DNA of 37,683 nucleotides from Methanomassiliicoccaceae archaeon (GCA_003135935.1 PNBI01000074.1:1-37683); one strand, 5' to 3'. Shown: positions 1-10,247, counted from the stretch's first letter. Made by a program: numbers and translations. Notes: generated by a model from the letters alone, not told the origin.

Positions 1-974
1 CCGATGTCGATGCCCAGCTCGAGCGAGGAAGTGCAGATCAGGCCTTTCAGCTTCTCCTGCTTGAACGCCTCCTCCATCTCGATCCGTATCTCTTTGGAGA
101 GCGAGCCGTGATGGACCCCTATCGCCAGATCCTCGTCCCAGACGTGATAGCGGGCCGCGAGCGCCTCGGCGGTGTCGCGGGTGTTGACGAAAAGGAGCGT
201 CGAACGATGCGCCTCGATGATGTCTCGGCAGCGGCGCATGCAGGCGATCAGCTGCGGCTCGCTGAGCAGCGTGCCGGCGAGATCCTTGTCATTCGACAGC
301 ACCTCCGGGCTTTGGACCGTGATGCGGAGGTCCTTCGAGACATGCGCCCGTACTATCGTCACCTTCCGGCCCACCCCGCCAAGGTAATTGGCGACCTCCT
401 GAACGCTCCCGATGGTGGCGGAAAGGCCGATACGCTGGAACTCGCCGCCCTCCTTCACCATCCTCTCGAGGGCGATAGAGAGCTGCGCCCCCCTCTCATC
501 CTCGGCAAGCTCGTGGATCTCATCGATCACCACGAACCTGATGTTCTTCAGATGCTCCCGGAGCCGCTTGCCGGAGAACATGACTTGGAGCGTTTCCGGA
601 GTTGTGATAAGAATATCAGGCGCTTTCCGAGATTGCCTAGATCGCTCGCTGGTCGAGGTGTCCCCGTGCCGCACCGCCACCTCGATACCCAGGGCCTTGC
701 CGAATTCCTCTAGGCGTCTCAGCATGTCCCGGTTAAGCGCGCGGAGCGGGGTGACGTACAAGCAGCGGATGCCGGGGCTCTCAGACTGCAGGAGGGTATG
801 GAAGATCGGGAGCATGGCCGCCTCGGTCTTGCCGATGCCCGTCGGCGCGACCAGGAGAAGATGCTCGCCCTTCAGTACGTGAGGGATGGCCTGGCGCTGC
901 GGGCCAGTCGGCTCATGGATGTCCTTTTCCTTCAATACTTTGCGGATACGTTCATCCAGGAGCTCGAATACCAT
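1..974 (-). CDS. Lhr-like DEAD/DEAH-box helicase, partial (C-terminus lies beyond the window edge)
   Basis: Own translation of the minus strand from ATG at 974: MVFELLDERIRKVLKEKDIHEPTGPQRQAIPHVLKG...LLVAPTGIGKTEAA...VVIDEIHELAEDERGAQLS...SSLELGIDIG. Walker A, DEIH box and the SSLELGIDIG motif are visible. Not in the ORF track because it runs off the edge. Confidence 0.85.
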   Translation of the reverse strand, partial: MVFELLDERIRKVLKEKDIHEPTGPQRQAIPHVLKGEHLLLVAPTGIGKTEAAMLPIFHTLLQSESPGIRCLYVTPLRALNRDMLRRLEEFGKALGIEVAVRHGDTSTSERSRQSRKAPDILITTPETLQVMFSGKRLREHLKNIRFVVIDEIHELAEDERGAQLSIALERMVKEGGEFQRIGLSATIGSVQEVANYLGGVGRKVTIVRAHVSKDLRITVQSPEVLSNDKDLAGTLLSEPQLIACMRRCRDIIEAHRSTLLFVNTRDTAEALAARYHVWDEDLAIGVHHGSLSKEIRIEMEEAFKQEKLKGLICTSSLELGIDI

Positions 975-1059
975 AGGAAGCGCAGCGAAATCGAGAAGTT
1001 AAAAGTACTTCAACCTATCGAGTAGAAGCCCGAATTCTGCAACTAAAATGAGATTCTGC

Positions 1060-2250
1060 TCACTTCTTCTCGGTCAGGGCGGCTTCCGTCGGGTTCGTCG
1101 CTTCCACCAGCAGCTCTGCGAGGTCCATGACCTTGATGTTGGCGCCGATCTGCTTGGCGCCCTGCTGCAGGTTCAGCACGCAGAACGGGCAAGTGGTGAT
1201 GATACGCTCCGCCCCAGTGTCCACTGCATCCTTGACCCGCTTGGCGGCAATGTTGGTGGCGAACTCGTTGTACTGCGACTTGTAGCCGCCGCCAGCTCCG
1301 CAGCACTGCGAGTTCATGCGGTTCCGCCCCATCTCCACTAGCTCGATGCCCGGGATGGACTTGATGACCTCGCGCGGCGCATCGAAAACCCCCGAATGTC
1401 GACCGAGGTGGCACGGGTCGTGGTAGGTGACCTTGATCTTCATCTCCTTGGTCAGTTTCAGCTTCTTCTCCTTGAGGAGCTTCTGCATGTACTGTGAGTA
1501 GTGGAAGACCTCGAATGACGGATTGGAATAGAATCGGCCATAGTCGTGCGTCGTGGTCTTGAAGCAGCCAGCGCAGGCGGTAACCATGGCCTTCGCCCCC
1601 ATGTTCTCCGCGACCGTGATGTTGTTGAAAGCGAAATCCCGACTGGCATCGATCTGTCCGGTGCGGAGCATCGGAGAGGTGCAGCAGAACTCCTTCTCGT
1701 CCATGATGTTCTGTTTCACCCCTGCCCGGTCCAAGCTGATGACGGCCGCCTTGCTGATCTGCGTCATCCTGTAGGATGCGGTGCAGCCTGCAAAGAAGAC
1801 CACATCGGGGTTGACCTCCACCCGCTTGATGCTTTCAGGGAACCAAGCGCCTCGCTTCTCCGGCGGCTCTCCGTACGGATTGTTAGTGGCTAATATTCGC
1901 TCCCTGATCTTCTTGTGCGCCGGCATCGGCCCCATGCCCTGCTCGACGACCCATTCACGGACCTTCTCCCAGAACTCGGCGAACTCGATGCTGACGTGGC
2001 AGACCGTCCAGCAGGCAGCGCAGCCAGTGCAACGATAGAGCGCGTCGACGAACTCCTCATCGACCACGACCTTGCGCCCCAGGATGGTATCCATCGGGGT
2101 ACGGTTCTGCAGCTGCTTCAGATAATAGACCTTGCCCCGAGGGCTTATGGATTCCCACGGCTCTTGGCCATAGGTATCACAGACGCGCACGCAGTAGCCG
2201 CACTGGAGGCAGGCTGACAATTCTCGGTTGATATTTGGGAGCTTAACCAT
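1060..2250 (-). CDS. HdrD-like (Fe-S)-binding protein: two N-terminal 4Fe-4S motifs plus CCG domains
   Basis: CLQCGYCVRVC, CTGCAACWTVC, then CCG-type motifs (CCTSPM...CAGC; CCGAGGG...CPFC). Confidence 0.85.
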   Translation of the reverse strand: MVKLPNINRELSACLQCGYCVRVCDTYGQEPWESISPRGKVYYLKQLQNRTPMDTILGRKVVVDEEFVDALYRCTGCAACWTVCHVSIEFAEFWEKVREWVVEQGMGPMPAHKKIRERILATNNPYGEPPEKRGAWFPESIKRVEVNPDVVFFAGCTASYRMTQISKAAVISLDRAGVKQNIMDEKEFCCTSPMLRTGQIDASRDFAFNNITVAENMGAKAMVTACAGCFKTTTHDYGRFYSNPSFEVFHYSQYMQKLLKEKKLKLTKEMKIKVTYHDPCHLGRHSGVFDAPREVIKSIPGIELVEMGRNRMNSQCCGAGGGYKSQYNEFATNIAAKRVKDAVDTGAERIITTCPFCVLNLQQGAKQIGANIKVMDLAELLVEATNPTEAALTEKK

Positions 2251-2422
2251 CGATGCACCTCTGTGCGGTTTCCTATCGGCCGGAATGATAGTGAAAGGCC
2301 TATCGCGGATAGGCTGGTCTTAAGGCATGGAACGTGGGTATTTATTTGTTTGTCCGGCAGGCACTGGATGGCCCGGGTTCTGCAATCCTAACGCACTTAA
2401 TAATGATTTCGGGGATTACTTC

Positions 2423-2953
2423 CTATCCATCGAGTATTGGGCCGTAGCCGTACCAGGCCCCTTCGAGCTTCAGGAGGCGCAGGTTCTTCTCCAACAGGTC
2501 ACGGTGGGTGACCTCCCAGTCGGCGAGCGAGCGGAGCGTGGCTTTCAACCGGGGATCGTCGACTTTGCCTTCGGCCTCGACGTACATCGCAATGCTCCGC
2601 TTCTCCACCTCCAGCCCCTTCTCTAGGGCGTTTATCTCGTCCTGCAGCAGAATACAAGAATCGGGTTTTGGGATGAAGACTCGGCTCGGGACTATATCGA
2701 GATAATCGGGCGAAGGTTGAACGCACGAGACGTCGCATGTCGATTGGAAATGGGCTATTTCCTTTTCCAGGATTGCCTTGTGCTTGATCTCATCCTCCAT
2801 TAGGCTGCGCAACAACGCCGCGCCTCTCTCCTCTTTGACGCAGGTGCTGAAATTATCATAGAACTCGATACCGAACTTCTCGATTTCGAGGGCAGCCTTC
2901 AGGATGGATATCGCCTTCTCCGAGCCCTGGACCTTGGCATCGCCTTTCTGCAT
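2423..2953 (-). CDS. Ferritin-like/rubrerythrin-like di-iron protein
   Basis: Two helical repeats with E..E..H pattern: ALEIEKFGIEFYDNF...EDEIKHKAIL and GLEVEKRSIAMYVEA...DWEVTHRDLL. Confidence 0.75.
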   Translation of the reverse strand: MQKGDAKVQGSEKAISILKAALEIEKFGIEFYDNFSTCVKEERGAALLRSLMEDEIKHKAILEKEIAHFQSTCDVSCVQPSPDYLDIVPSRVFIPKPDSCILLQDEINALEKGLEVEKRSIAMYVEAEGKVDDPRLKATLRSLADWEVTHRDLLEKNLRLLKLEGAWYGYGPILDG

Positions 2954-3124
2954 GTTCCCTCGTCCGATTACATGAACACTGGACGTATATTAGCGCAACG
3001 GTCCGGTGACGGAGCGAAAAGCCAATGCTGGCAAATGAGCAATTAGGGCGTTGGTTCTATTCCATATACGCATTGGCCATGCAAGCCTTTTTGACCTGCT
3101 CAATCGCATTGATGAACGAATAGC

Positions 3125-3358
3125 ATGAAGGAATGCCGAAAGGACTTCAAGGTCGTTACCGAGGATGAGGTCAAAGCTGGAACAGGCAAAGCATGGAGTG
3201 AATGGTTCCGGATTCTGGACGAAGCTGGCATCGCAGAGAAAGGGCACGATATGATAGTGAAGCACCTGCGAAAGCACTACTCGCTGAACCAAACCTGGGC
3301 ACAGGCGGTTGCTTTGCGCTATGAGAACGATCAGGGCTTGCGCAATCTCATCGCTTGA
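3125..3358 (+). CDS. DUF4287-like small protein
   Basis: 77 aa; TGKAWSEWFRILDEAGIAEKGHDMIVKHLRKHYSLNQTWAQAVALRYENDQGLR resembles the DUF4287 pattern. Confidence 0.65.
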   Translation: MKECRKDFKVVTEDEVKAGTGKAWSEWFRILDEAGIAEKGHDMIVKHLRKHYSLNQTWAQAVALRYENDQGLRNLIA

Positions 3359-3435
3359 TCATTGATGCCATTCATGGCGAAACACTCGCTCAAGCGAGCA
3401 GCTAGCGTCCCATTGCCCAAAGTGAGTATTGGCGA

Positions 3436-3450
3436 AACCCTTATATCTGG
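3436..3450 (+). promoter_or_regulatory. Putative archaeal BRE/TATA promoter for the Ehr-like operon
   Basis: cgaaacccTTATATctgg about 60-95 nt upstream of candidate starts (TTG 3501 or GTG 3537). Confidence 0.35.
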
Positions 3451-3500
3451 TTAGGAATTAAGCGGCCGAATGGCGGGGGGTCAAACCTGCCTTTCGCTCA

Positions 3501-5582
3501 TTGGCGCTTGCATCCAATGGAACGCGAGATCAAGCTGTGAGAGCATTGCTCGGTGACTACCTATTCCCGTTGATGGTGATCCTAGCCTTGTGCGGAGGCT
3601 TCTCAGCCGTCATGTTGAACTCAAGGAACAAGGCGTGCATCGGCGTCGCCTTCGGCGCCGCCGCCGCATTCTCTGCCTGCGGGATCATGGTAGCGATTGA
3701 GGTTCTGGTCGAAGGCCCATTGATGCTCTCCTTGCCGATCACCAGTGTCATCGGACAGCTTTCCTTCGGTTTCAATATCGTTGTCGACCAGCTTTCTGCC
3801 TTCTTCCTTTTGGTCATCTGCACCCTTGCCCTCCCGGTTTCGATTTATTCCGTCGGCTACGTGAAAGAGTACGAGGGCCACTACGGGCTGGGGCGTTTTG
3901 GCCTGCTGTTCAACCTCTTCCTGCTCTCCATGGTTTTGGTCGTCACGGCTGGCAACATAATTGTATTCCTCATTGCCTGGGAGCTGATGTCCCTCTGCTC
4001 CTATTTCCTGGTGACTTTCGAGAGCCGGGACACCGAGAAAGCGTCCGCCGGCTTGCTCTACCTGGTCATGACGCATATTGGGAGCGCCCTCATCATGCTG
4101 GCGCTTTTATTGCTAGCGTTCCAGGCCAACTCATTCGAGTTCTCTGACTTGAAGAACATCGGACTGTTCATGGGCGTGGATGTCCGCAGCATTGCCTTCA
4201 TCCTCCTGCTCTTAGGATTCGGCACTAAGGCGGGGATTGTGCCGCTTCACGTATGGCTGCCGAAAGCCCATCCCGCAGCTCCCAGCAACATCAGCGCCCT
4301 GATGTCAGGCGTGATGATCAAGACCGCCATTTACATGCTGATACGAACATACTTCGATTTTCTCGGGATCAACGGACCGGGGGACGCTTGGCTCGGCCTT
4401 TTGTTCCTGCTGATTGCGTCGATCTCCGCGCTGATCGGCGTGCTCTATGCCCTGGTCGAGAAAGACATCAAGCGCATCCTGGCCTTCTCGAGCATCGAGA
4501 ACGTGGGCATAATACTCATAGCGTTTGGCGCGGCCATGGTCTTCAAGGCCTACGGTCTTAACGAATTGGCCGCCCTGGCTCTGATCGCGACCTTGCTCCA
4601 TGTCTTCTTCCATTCCCTCTTCAAAGGATTGCTTTTCCTCGGAGCCGGCTCGATACTGCATGCCACTGGGACGCGCAACCTCGAGAAACTGGGCGGCCTA
4701 AGCCATCGAATGAAGGTCACTAGCGTGCTCTTCTTCGTCGGCGTGCTATCCATCGTGGCGATCCCCCCATTCAATGGATTCGTCAGCGAGTGGCTGATCT
4801 TCCAATCGCTGCTACTGTCATTCAGCTTAAACGATGTGCTGGTGAACCTGCTTGTCGCCACTGCGCTTGGAATGCTCGCTCTGACCGGGGCGCTAGCCGC
4901 CACTTGCTTCGTCCGCTTCTACGGAATGGCCTTCTTAGCAAGACCTAGGAGCAGGGAAGCGGCTGAGGCCAAGGAGGTACCACGGAGCATGCTGCTGGGT
5001 ATGGCAGTGCTCGCTGCTTTATGCCTGTTGACCGGGCTGCTATCCACTTACATCATTCCAACGGTCGACCAGGTGACCGCCCCCCTCGTCGGGACTAGTA
5101 TCGCAGGAAGATTAGCTGGTGGCCTAGTGCTTCAGACACCGGTCTCTTCCTTCTCGAGCATGTCCCCGATTTTGATCTCGATCGTGCTGCTCGTCGCCCT
5201 GCCCTCCATTTACCTGATTGCCACCAGATACGGAGGGAGACGGTCGGAAAGAGTCGGCGATACCTGGGACTGCGGAACTCCCTTGAGCGAACGGAACGAA
5301 TATACCCCCACTGGCTTCACCCAGCCCTTGAAGCGCGTCTTCAACGGCTTCTATCATTCAAAGACTAGCACGTCCATCGAGACGGGATCGGACCCCTACT
5401 TGCGAAAACTGAGCTTCGAGACATCGATCCCCGAGGTCTTTGAGGATTACCTTTATCGACCTATTGCCAAGATCGTCACTGGACTGGCCCGCAAAGGCGG
5501 AGTGATCCAGACAGGCAGCATCCAGGCATACCTGGCCTACATCTTCGTCATTCTGCTGATACTATTGGTCATCTTCAGGTGA
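3501..5582 (+). CDS. HyfB/NuoL-like proton-antiporter-type membrane subunit of a group-4 hydrogenase-related complex
   Basis: 693 aa, multi-TM; GTKAGIVPLHVWLPKAHPAAPSNISALMSGVMIKTAIY; HyfB-type tail GDTWDCGTPLSERNEYTPTGFTQPLKRVFNGFY. Start may be GTG 3537. Confidence 0.92.
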   Translation: MALASNGTRDQAVRALLGDYLFPLMVILALCGGFSAVMLNSRNKACIGVAFGAAAAFSACGIMVAIEVLVEGPLMLSLPITSVIGQLSFGFNIVVDQLSAFFLLVICTLALPVSIYSVGYVKEYEGHYGLGRFGLLFNLFLLSMVLVVTAGNIIVFLIAWELMSLCSYFLVTFESRDTEKASAGLLYLVMTHIGSALIMLALLLLAFQANSFEFSDLKNIGLFMGVDVRSIAFILLLLGFGTKAGIVPLHVWLPKAHPAAPSNISALMSGVMIKTAIYMLIRTYFDFLGINGPGDAWLGLLFLLIASISALIGVLYALVEKDIKRILAFSSIENVGIILIAFGAAMVFKAYGLNELAALALIATLLHVFFHSLFKGLLFLGAGSILHATGTRNLEKLGGLSHRMKVTSVLFFVGVLSIVAIPPFNGFVSEWLIFQSLLLSFSLNDVLVNLLVATALGMLALTGALAATCFVRFYGMAFLARPRSREAAEAKEVPRSMLLGMAVLAALCLLTGLLSTYIIPTVDQVTAPLVGTSIAGRLAGGLVLQTPVSSFSSMSPILISIVLLVALPSIYLIATRYGGRRSERVGDTWDCGTPLSERNEYTPTGFTQPLKRVFNGFYHSKTSTSIETGSDPYLRKLSFETSIPEVFEDYLYRPIAKIVTGLARKGGVIQTGSIQAYLAYIFVILLILLVIFR

Positions 5583-5586
5583 CGCC

Positions 5587-6522
5587 TTGAACGACCCTCT
5601 CCTAGCCATCATCCAAGCCGCCCTTATCCTGGGCTTAGCACCGTTGGTCACGGGCATCATTCGCAAGGTGAAGGCAGTGCTGCAGTCGCGTCAAGGCCCG
5701 CCGATACTGCAACCCTATTACGATCTGCAGAAGCTATTCCGTAAATCATCCGTCGTCTCTTCCGACGCTTCTTGGGTCAGCATCATCACGCCATACGTTT
5801 GCATGGCGGCGATGGTGGTTGCGGCCCTTTTGGTGCCGGTGTTCGTCACGGCGTCCTTCGGCTCGCTGGGCGATCTGATAGTGGTAGTATATCTCTTCGC
5901 GACAGCTAGGTTCTTCATGGCCTTGGCGGCCTTAGACGCTGGGTCGACCTTCGGAGGCATGGGCAGCAGTCGGGAAATGATGATCTCTTCCATCATCGAG
6001 CCGGCTATCCTGCTCGCAATCTTCAGCGCGGCCCTGATCACCGGAACGACGGACCTGGCCGGGATATCGCAGGTGCTGGTGGTCGGCGGATACGACTTGG
6101 TCAGGCCAACGCTATTCTTGGCCTTTGCTGCGTTTTTCATTGCCACTCTGGCTGAGAACGCGCGGATCCCTTTCGACAATCCGGCCACTCATCTTGAGCT
6201 GACCATGATCCATGAGGCCATGCTGCTCGAGTACTCCGGTAAGAAGCTCGCCCTGATGGAAATGGCCAGCATGACCAAGCTGGTGCTATTCATCGCCATC
6301 GCCTGGAGCGCATTCTTCCCCTTCGGGATGGCCACGGAGGTAGCGATCCTGCCTGTGGCCATCGGGCTGATAGCATTCCTGGTGAAGTTGCTCCTCTTCG
6401 CATTGGCCATTGCCCTGATCGAGTCGTCCATGTCAAAGATGCGGCTGTTTCGACTGCCGAACCTGCTCACAGGTTCGTTCATCCTGGCCTTCCTGGCCGT
6501 TATGTCATTCTATATCCTATGA
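5587..6522 (+). CDS. HyfC/NuoH-like membrane subunit
   Basis: GIIRKVKAVLQSRQGPPILQPYYDLQKLFRK; FATLAENARIPFDNPATHLELTMIHEAMLLEYSGKKLALME, typical NuoH/HyfC signatures. Confidence 0.93.
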   Translation: MNDPLLAIIQAALILGLAPLVTGIIRKVKAVLQSRQGPPILQPYYDLQKLFRKSSVVSSDASWVSIITPYVCMAAMVVAALLVPVFVTASFGSLGDLIVVVYLFATARFFMALAALDAGSTFGGMGSSREMMISSIIEPAILLAIFSAALITGTTDLAGISQVLVVGGYDLVRPTLFLAFAAFFIATLAENARIPFDNPATHLELTMIHEAMLLEYSGKKLALMEMASMTKLVLFIAIAWSAFFPFGMATEVAILPVAIGLIAFLVKLLLFALAIALIESSMSKMRLFRLPNLLTGSFILAFLAVMSFYIL

Positions 6523-6555
6523 GGTGAGAAGACGAGCGCCCCCCTTGAGTTCAAC

Positions 6556-7191
6556 GTGATAAATGGCCTCGCCGCTCTTGTTCTGCTCTGCGCCTTCGTC
6601 GCGGTTTCCAGCAGCCGCATGCCTGCGCTGGTGCGCACGTTCGCTATCCAGTCCCTAGCCCTTGGCATGCTGGCGGCCAGCGTTGCCTATTTCACTGGTT
6701 CTCCTCAAATCTATGTGGTAGCAGGACTGACCATTGCCCTGAAGGCTATCCTGATCCCGCGCATGCTGGCCTACATAATGAAGCGGATCAAGGTCGAGAA
6801 GGAAGTAGATCCATTTCTCAACATCCCGTCATCATTGCTAGTCTCAGGCGGTCTGGCGGTCCTCGCATATTACATTACTGAGCCGTTGATCGTGCATGGA
6901 GGAGAGCTCACGCGCAACGCGCTCGCCCTCTCCCTCGCGGTCGTATTCATCGGTTTCTTCATCATGATCAGCCGACGAAAGGCGATCACCCAGGTGGTCG
7001 GCCTGCTGATCATGGAGAACGGACTGTTCATGGCAGCCATATCTGTAACTTACGGAATGCCGTTGATAGTCGAGCTGGGCATCTTCTTCGATGTGCTCGT
7101 CGCCGTTATCATTTTGGGGGTCTTCGCGTTCCGCATCAACAACACCTTCGATTCGCTGGACACCAGTTTCCTAAGGAGGCTGAAGGATTAG
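6556..7191 (+). CDS. HyfE-like (NuoK-related) membrane subunit
   Basis: 211 aa multi-TM between HyfC- and HyfF-like genes; GLLIMENGLFMAAISVTYGMPLIVELGIFFDVLVAVIILGVFAFRI. Confidence 0.88.
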   Translation: MINGLAALVLLCAFVAVSSSRMPALVRTFAIQSLALGMLAASVAYFTGSPQIYVVAGLTIALKAILIPRMLAYIMKRIKVEKEVDPFLNIPSSLLVSGGLAVLAYYITEPLIVHGGELTRNALALSLAVVFIGFFIMISRRKAITQVVGLLIMENGLFMAAISVTYGMPLIVELGIFFDVLVAVIILGVFAFRINNTFDSLDTSFLRRLKD

Positions 7192-8664
7192 ATGATCGAG
7201 CTTCTCCTCATCATACCAGTCATCACGGCCGCACTGTGCTTCCTCATGAATCGGGTCATGCATAATCGGCGCGCGATTGAGATCGCCAGCACCGTTGGCG
7301 CTGGAATCCTCTTCATCGCAGTCCTCCTCTTCGTGTACAAGGTTGTGGGGGAAGGGGCGATCTATGAGGGCGCCCTTTTCATGGACTCCCTGTCGGCCTA
7401 CATGCTGCTCATCGTCGCCTTCATGGTCTTCATCGGGGCGGTGTACTCGGTGGGTTACATGGGCCACGAATACGAAGAGAAGGCGTTTGGGCTGGGGAGG
7501 CTGGGGGACTACTACACTTTCCTCCACATCTTCGTCTTCACCATGATACTGGTGTGCGTCTCCAACAATCTGGGGATCATGTGGATCGCAATCGAGGGGA
7601 CCACACTGGCATCGGCGTTCCTGGTCAGCTTCTACAATCGCGACACGTCCCTCGAGGCGGCTTGGAAGTACATCATCATCTGCTCCGTCGGCATCACGCT
7701 GGCACTGCTCGGCACCATTCTGGTATATGCCTCCTCCGTCAACGTGGTCGGCGAGAGTTCGAGCGCTTTGGACTGGACGACCCTTCGGTCGATCGCCGGC
7801 AGCCTTGACAAGGACCTTCTGCGGATCGCCTTCATACTGGTCCTGGTCGGGTACGGCACCAAGGTCGGTCTGGCGCCGATGCATACCTGGCTTCCGGACG
7901 CTCACTCCCAAGCGCCAACTCCGGTTAGCGCCTTGCTCTCCGGCGTACTGTTGAACTGCGCTATGTATGGCATCCTGCGCTTCCACATCCTCAGCACCGA
8001 AGCGATGGGTCCAGGGTTCTCCGGGTCGCTTCTCCTTCTCTTCGGCGTCATTTCCATGGTGGTCGCAGCGGCCTTCATCATAATCGCGAGGGACATCAAA
8101 CGCTTGCTCGCCTACCATAGCATCGAGCACATGGGCATCATCGCCATAGGGTTCGGCCTGGGTGGGCCATTCGGCGTTTTCGGAGCGCTGCTGCACATGC
8201 TGAACCATGCCATGGCCAAATCGCTCTTGTTCTTCGGAGCAGGGAATGTGCTGCTCAAATTGAAGACTAAAATCATGGAGGACGTCAAGGGATTGAGTCA
8301 ACATATGGCAGCAACCGCAGTGTTACTCTTCATCGGGATGCTGGCGCTCGCTGGGTCTCCTCCCTTTGGGCTGTTCATCAGCGAGCTAAGCATCCTCTAT
8401 GCGGCAGTGACCCAGGGGCAGACCCTGGTAGCGGCGATCTATCTTTTACTGCTCATCATAATCTTCCCTGCCTTGCTCTGGCACATCGGAGGCATGATTT
8501 TCGGCAAGCCATCGGAGGAAGTCCCGCGCGGGGAGGTCAGCCGGCTCAACATCTGGGTAATGGTCGTGCTGGCTGCAGGGCTTCTGGTCTTGGGTCTAGT
8601 CATCCCTGGCCCGCTTGCAACGTTGATCGGGCAAGCGACCTCACTGTTCGGAGGGCTTCCATGA
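7192..8664 (+). CDS. HyfF/NuoN/L-like antiporter-type membrane subunit
   Basis: 490 aa; GYGTKVGLAPMHTWLPDAHSQAPTPVSALLSGVLLNCAMYGILR; YHSIEHMGIIAIGFG. Confidence 0.93.
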   Translation: MIELLLIIPVITAALCFLMNRVMHNRRAIEIASTVGAGILFIAVLLFVYKVVGEGAIYEGALFMDSLSAYMLLIVAFMVFIGAVYSVGYMGHEYEEKAFGLGRLGDYYTFLHIFVFTMILVCVSNNLGIMWIAIEGTTLASAFLVSFYNRDTSLEAAWKYIIICSVGITLALLGTILVYASSVNVVGESSSALDWTTLRSIAGSLDKDLLRIAFILVLVGYGTKVGLAPMHTWLPDAHSQAPTPVSALLSGVLLNCAMYGILRFHILSTEAMGPGFSGSLLLLFGVISMVVAAAFIIIARDIKRLLAYHSIEHMGIIAIGFGLGGPFGVFGALLHMLNHAMAKSLLFFGAGNVLLKLKTKIMEDVKGLSQHMAATAVLLFIGMLALAGSPPFGLFISELSILYAAVTQGQTLVAAIYLLLLIIIFPALLWHIGGMIFGKPSEEVPRGEVSRLNIWVMVVLAAGLLVLGLVIPGPLATLIGQATSLFGGLP

Positions 8665-10247
8665 ACGAGCGGCTGATGGGGGAGATCATTGCCTCTATGG
8701 AGGAGGAGCTGGCGAACGGAATCAAAAAGACGGGCATAAAGGGCAATCACGTATGGATGACGGTAGAGCAGTCTGTTTTTCCGAAGATCGCGGGACACAT
8801 CCACAATTCATGGGGAGCGACGTTGGTCAGCATGCATGCCGTCGACAATCGCTTCATTTCCTCCGATTACAAATTGTGCATCATCCTTGCGTTGAAGGGT
8901 GAGGACGATTTCGTGACATTGGTGACATCGGTTGACTCAAAGGATACGGTCTTTCCAAGCGTGACCCCCGAGATCTTCAGCGCCGATTGGTACGAAAGGG
9001 AGATCAACGATATGTTCGGGCTCCAAGCCAAAGGCCATCCGGACCTCAAGCCTTTGGTCCTCTACGACGATTGGCCAGAAGGAACTTACCCCCTGAGGAA
9101 GGATTTCGCCGCCGATTCCAGAGTCCTCAGGATTCCCAGGCCATACAATTACCGCAACGTCGAGGGGGAAGGTGTCTTCGTCATACCAGTAGGTCCGGTT
9201 CATGCTGGAGTGATCGAGCCGGGGCATTTCCGGTTCAGTGTCGCAGGCGAACCGATAATCGACCTGGAGCTCAGATTGGGGTATGTGCACAAAGGAATAG
9301 AGAAGATATCTGAGCGCATGCCATACAGCAAGGGAGTGCTGTTGGCAGAGCGCATCTCCGGAGATAACAGCTTCGCGCACTCCCTCGCTTATTGCCAAGC
9401 AGTAGAGGCGCTGTGCAATGCCAAGGTCCCGGAACGGTCGAGGTTCGTGCGCTGCATCTTCTCCGAGCTCGAAAGGATATACAATCATCTCGGGGACGTC
9501 GGAGGCATTGCCCTGGACACCGCTTTCAGCATTGGCGCCCAGCACGCATACATTTTGCGAGAGCGGGTAATGGACATCAATGACCTTCTCACTGGCAGTC
9601 GCTTCCTGAGAGGCGTCAATTGCTTGGGAGGGGTGTGGAAGGGCATTGATGAGCGCGGACGGTCAAAATTGATCGAGCGTTTGGTAATGGTCAAATTGGA
9701 CTTCCAGGAATTCTATGACGAGGTAATTGGCACGCCTTCGGTCATGGACCGTTTGGAGACGACCGGCGTTTTGTCGTACGAAGCGGCGAAAGACCTGAAC
9801 ATCGTTGGTCCGGGGGCAAGGGCGAGCGGTATCGACCGCGATGTCAGGCGAGACCATCCATACGCTGCCTATAGGGATCTCAGCTTCAAAGTGCCCATCC
9901 TGACGCAGGGCGACGTCAATGCTCGTTTCCAGGTCAAGTCGGAGGAAATATTCGAGTCGATCAGCATCATCGAGCAGGCGTTGTCAAATATGCCAGAGGG
10001 CGAACCAAGGATCGATATCCCGACGCCGGAACCCGGCAGAACCGCAATGAGCTTGGTGGAATCCCCTCGTGGGGAGCTGCTGCATTGGATCGTATCGGGC
10101 GAAGGGAAGCCTTTCCGGCATAAGATCAGGGATGCTTCCTTCCACAACTGGAGGGCGATGGAGGTGGCGGTGCTTGGCAACATCGTACCGGACTTCCCGC
10201 TTGTGAATAAATCATTCAGCCTTTCGTATTCGGGGAACGATCTTTGA
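8661..10247 (+). CDS. HyfG-like large subunit (fused NuoC + NuoD domains) lacking NiFe-site cysteines
   Basis: NuoC-like N-terminus (SADWYEREINDMFGLQAKGHPDLKPLVLYDDWPEGTYPLRKDF) fused to a NuoD/hydrogenase-large-like domain (LGYVHKGIEKISE). 4 bp ATGA overlap with the upstream gene. Confidence 0.92.
   Translation: MNERLMGEIIASMEEELANGIKKTGIKGNHVWMTVEQSVFPKIAGHIHNSWGATLVSMHAVDNRFISSDYKLCIILALKGEDDFVTLVTSVDSKDTVFPSVTPEIFSADWYEREINDMFGLQAKGHPDLKPLVLYDDWPEGTYPLRKDFAADSRVLRIPRPYNYRNVEGEGVFVIPVGPVHAGVIEPGHFRFSVAGEPIIDLELRLGYVHKGIEKISERMPYSKGVLLAERISGDNSFAHSLAYCQAVEALCNAKVPERSRFVRCIFSELERIYNHLGDVGGIALDTAFSIGAQHAYILRERVMDINDLLTGSRFLRGVNCLGGVWKGIDERGRSKLIERLVMVKLDFQEFYDEVIGTPSVMDRLETTGVLSYEAAKDLNIVGPGARASGIDRDVRRDHPYAAYRDLSFKVPILTQGDVNARFQVKSEEIFESISIIEQALSNMPEGEPRIDIPTPEPGRTAMSLVESPRGELLHWIVSGEGKPFRHKIRDASFHNWRAMEVAVLGNIVPDFPLVNKSFSLSYSGNDL

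Noticed and set aside
108-1025. Plus-strand ORFs 108-713, 172-387, 412-882, 798-1025
   Set aside because: Antisense to the Lhr-like helicase reading frame, which has clear motifs.
7171-8304. Long minus-strand 377-aa ORF opposite the HyfF-like gene
   Set aside because: Highly acidic/His-rich shadow ORF opposite a conserved membrane protein; typical high-GC antisense artefact.
8661-10247. Active NiFe hydrogenase
   Set aside because: CxxC motifs at both ends of the large subunit are absent; called Ehr-like instead.
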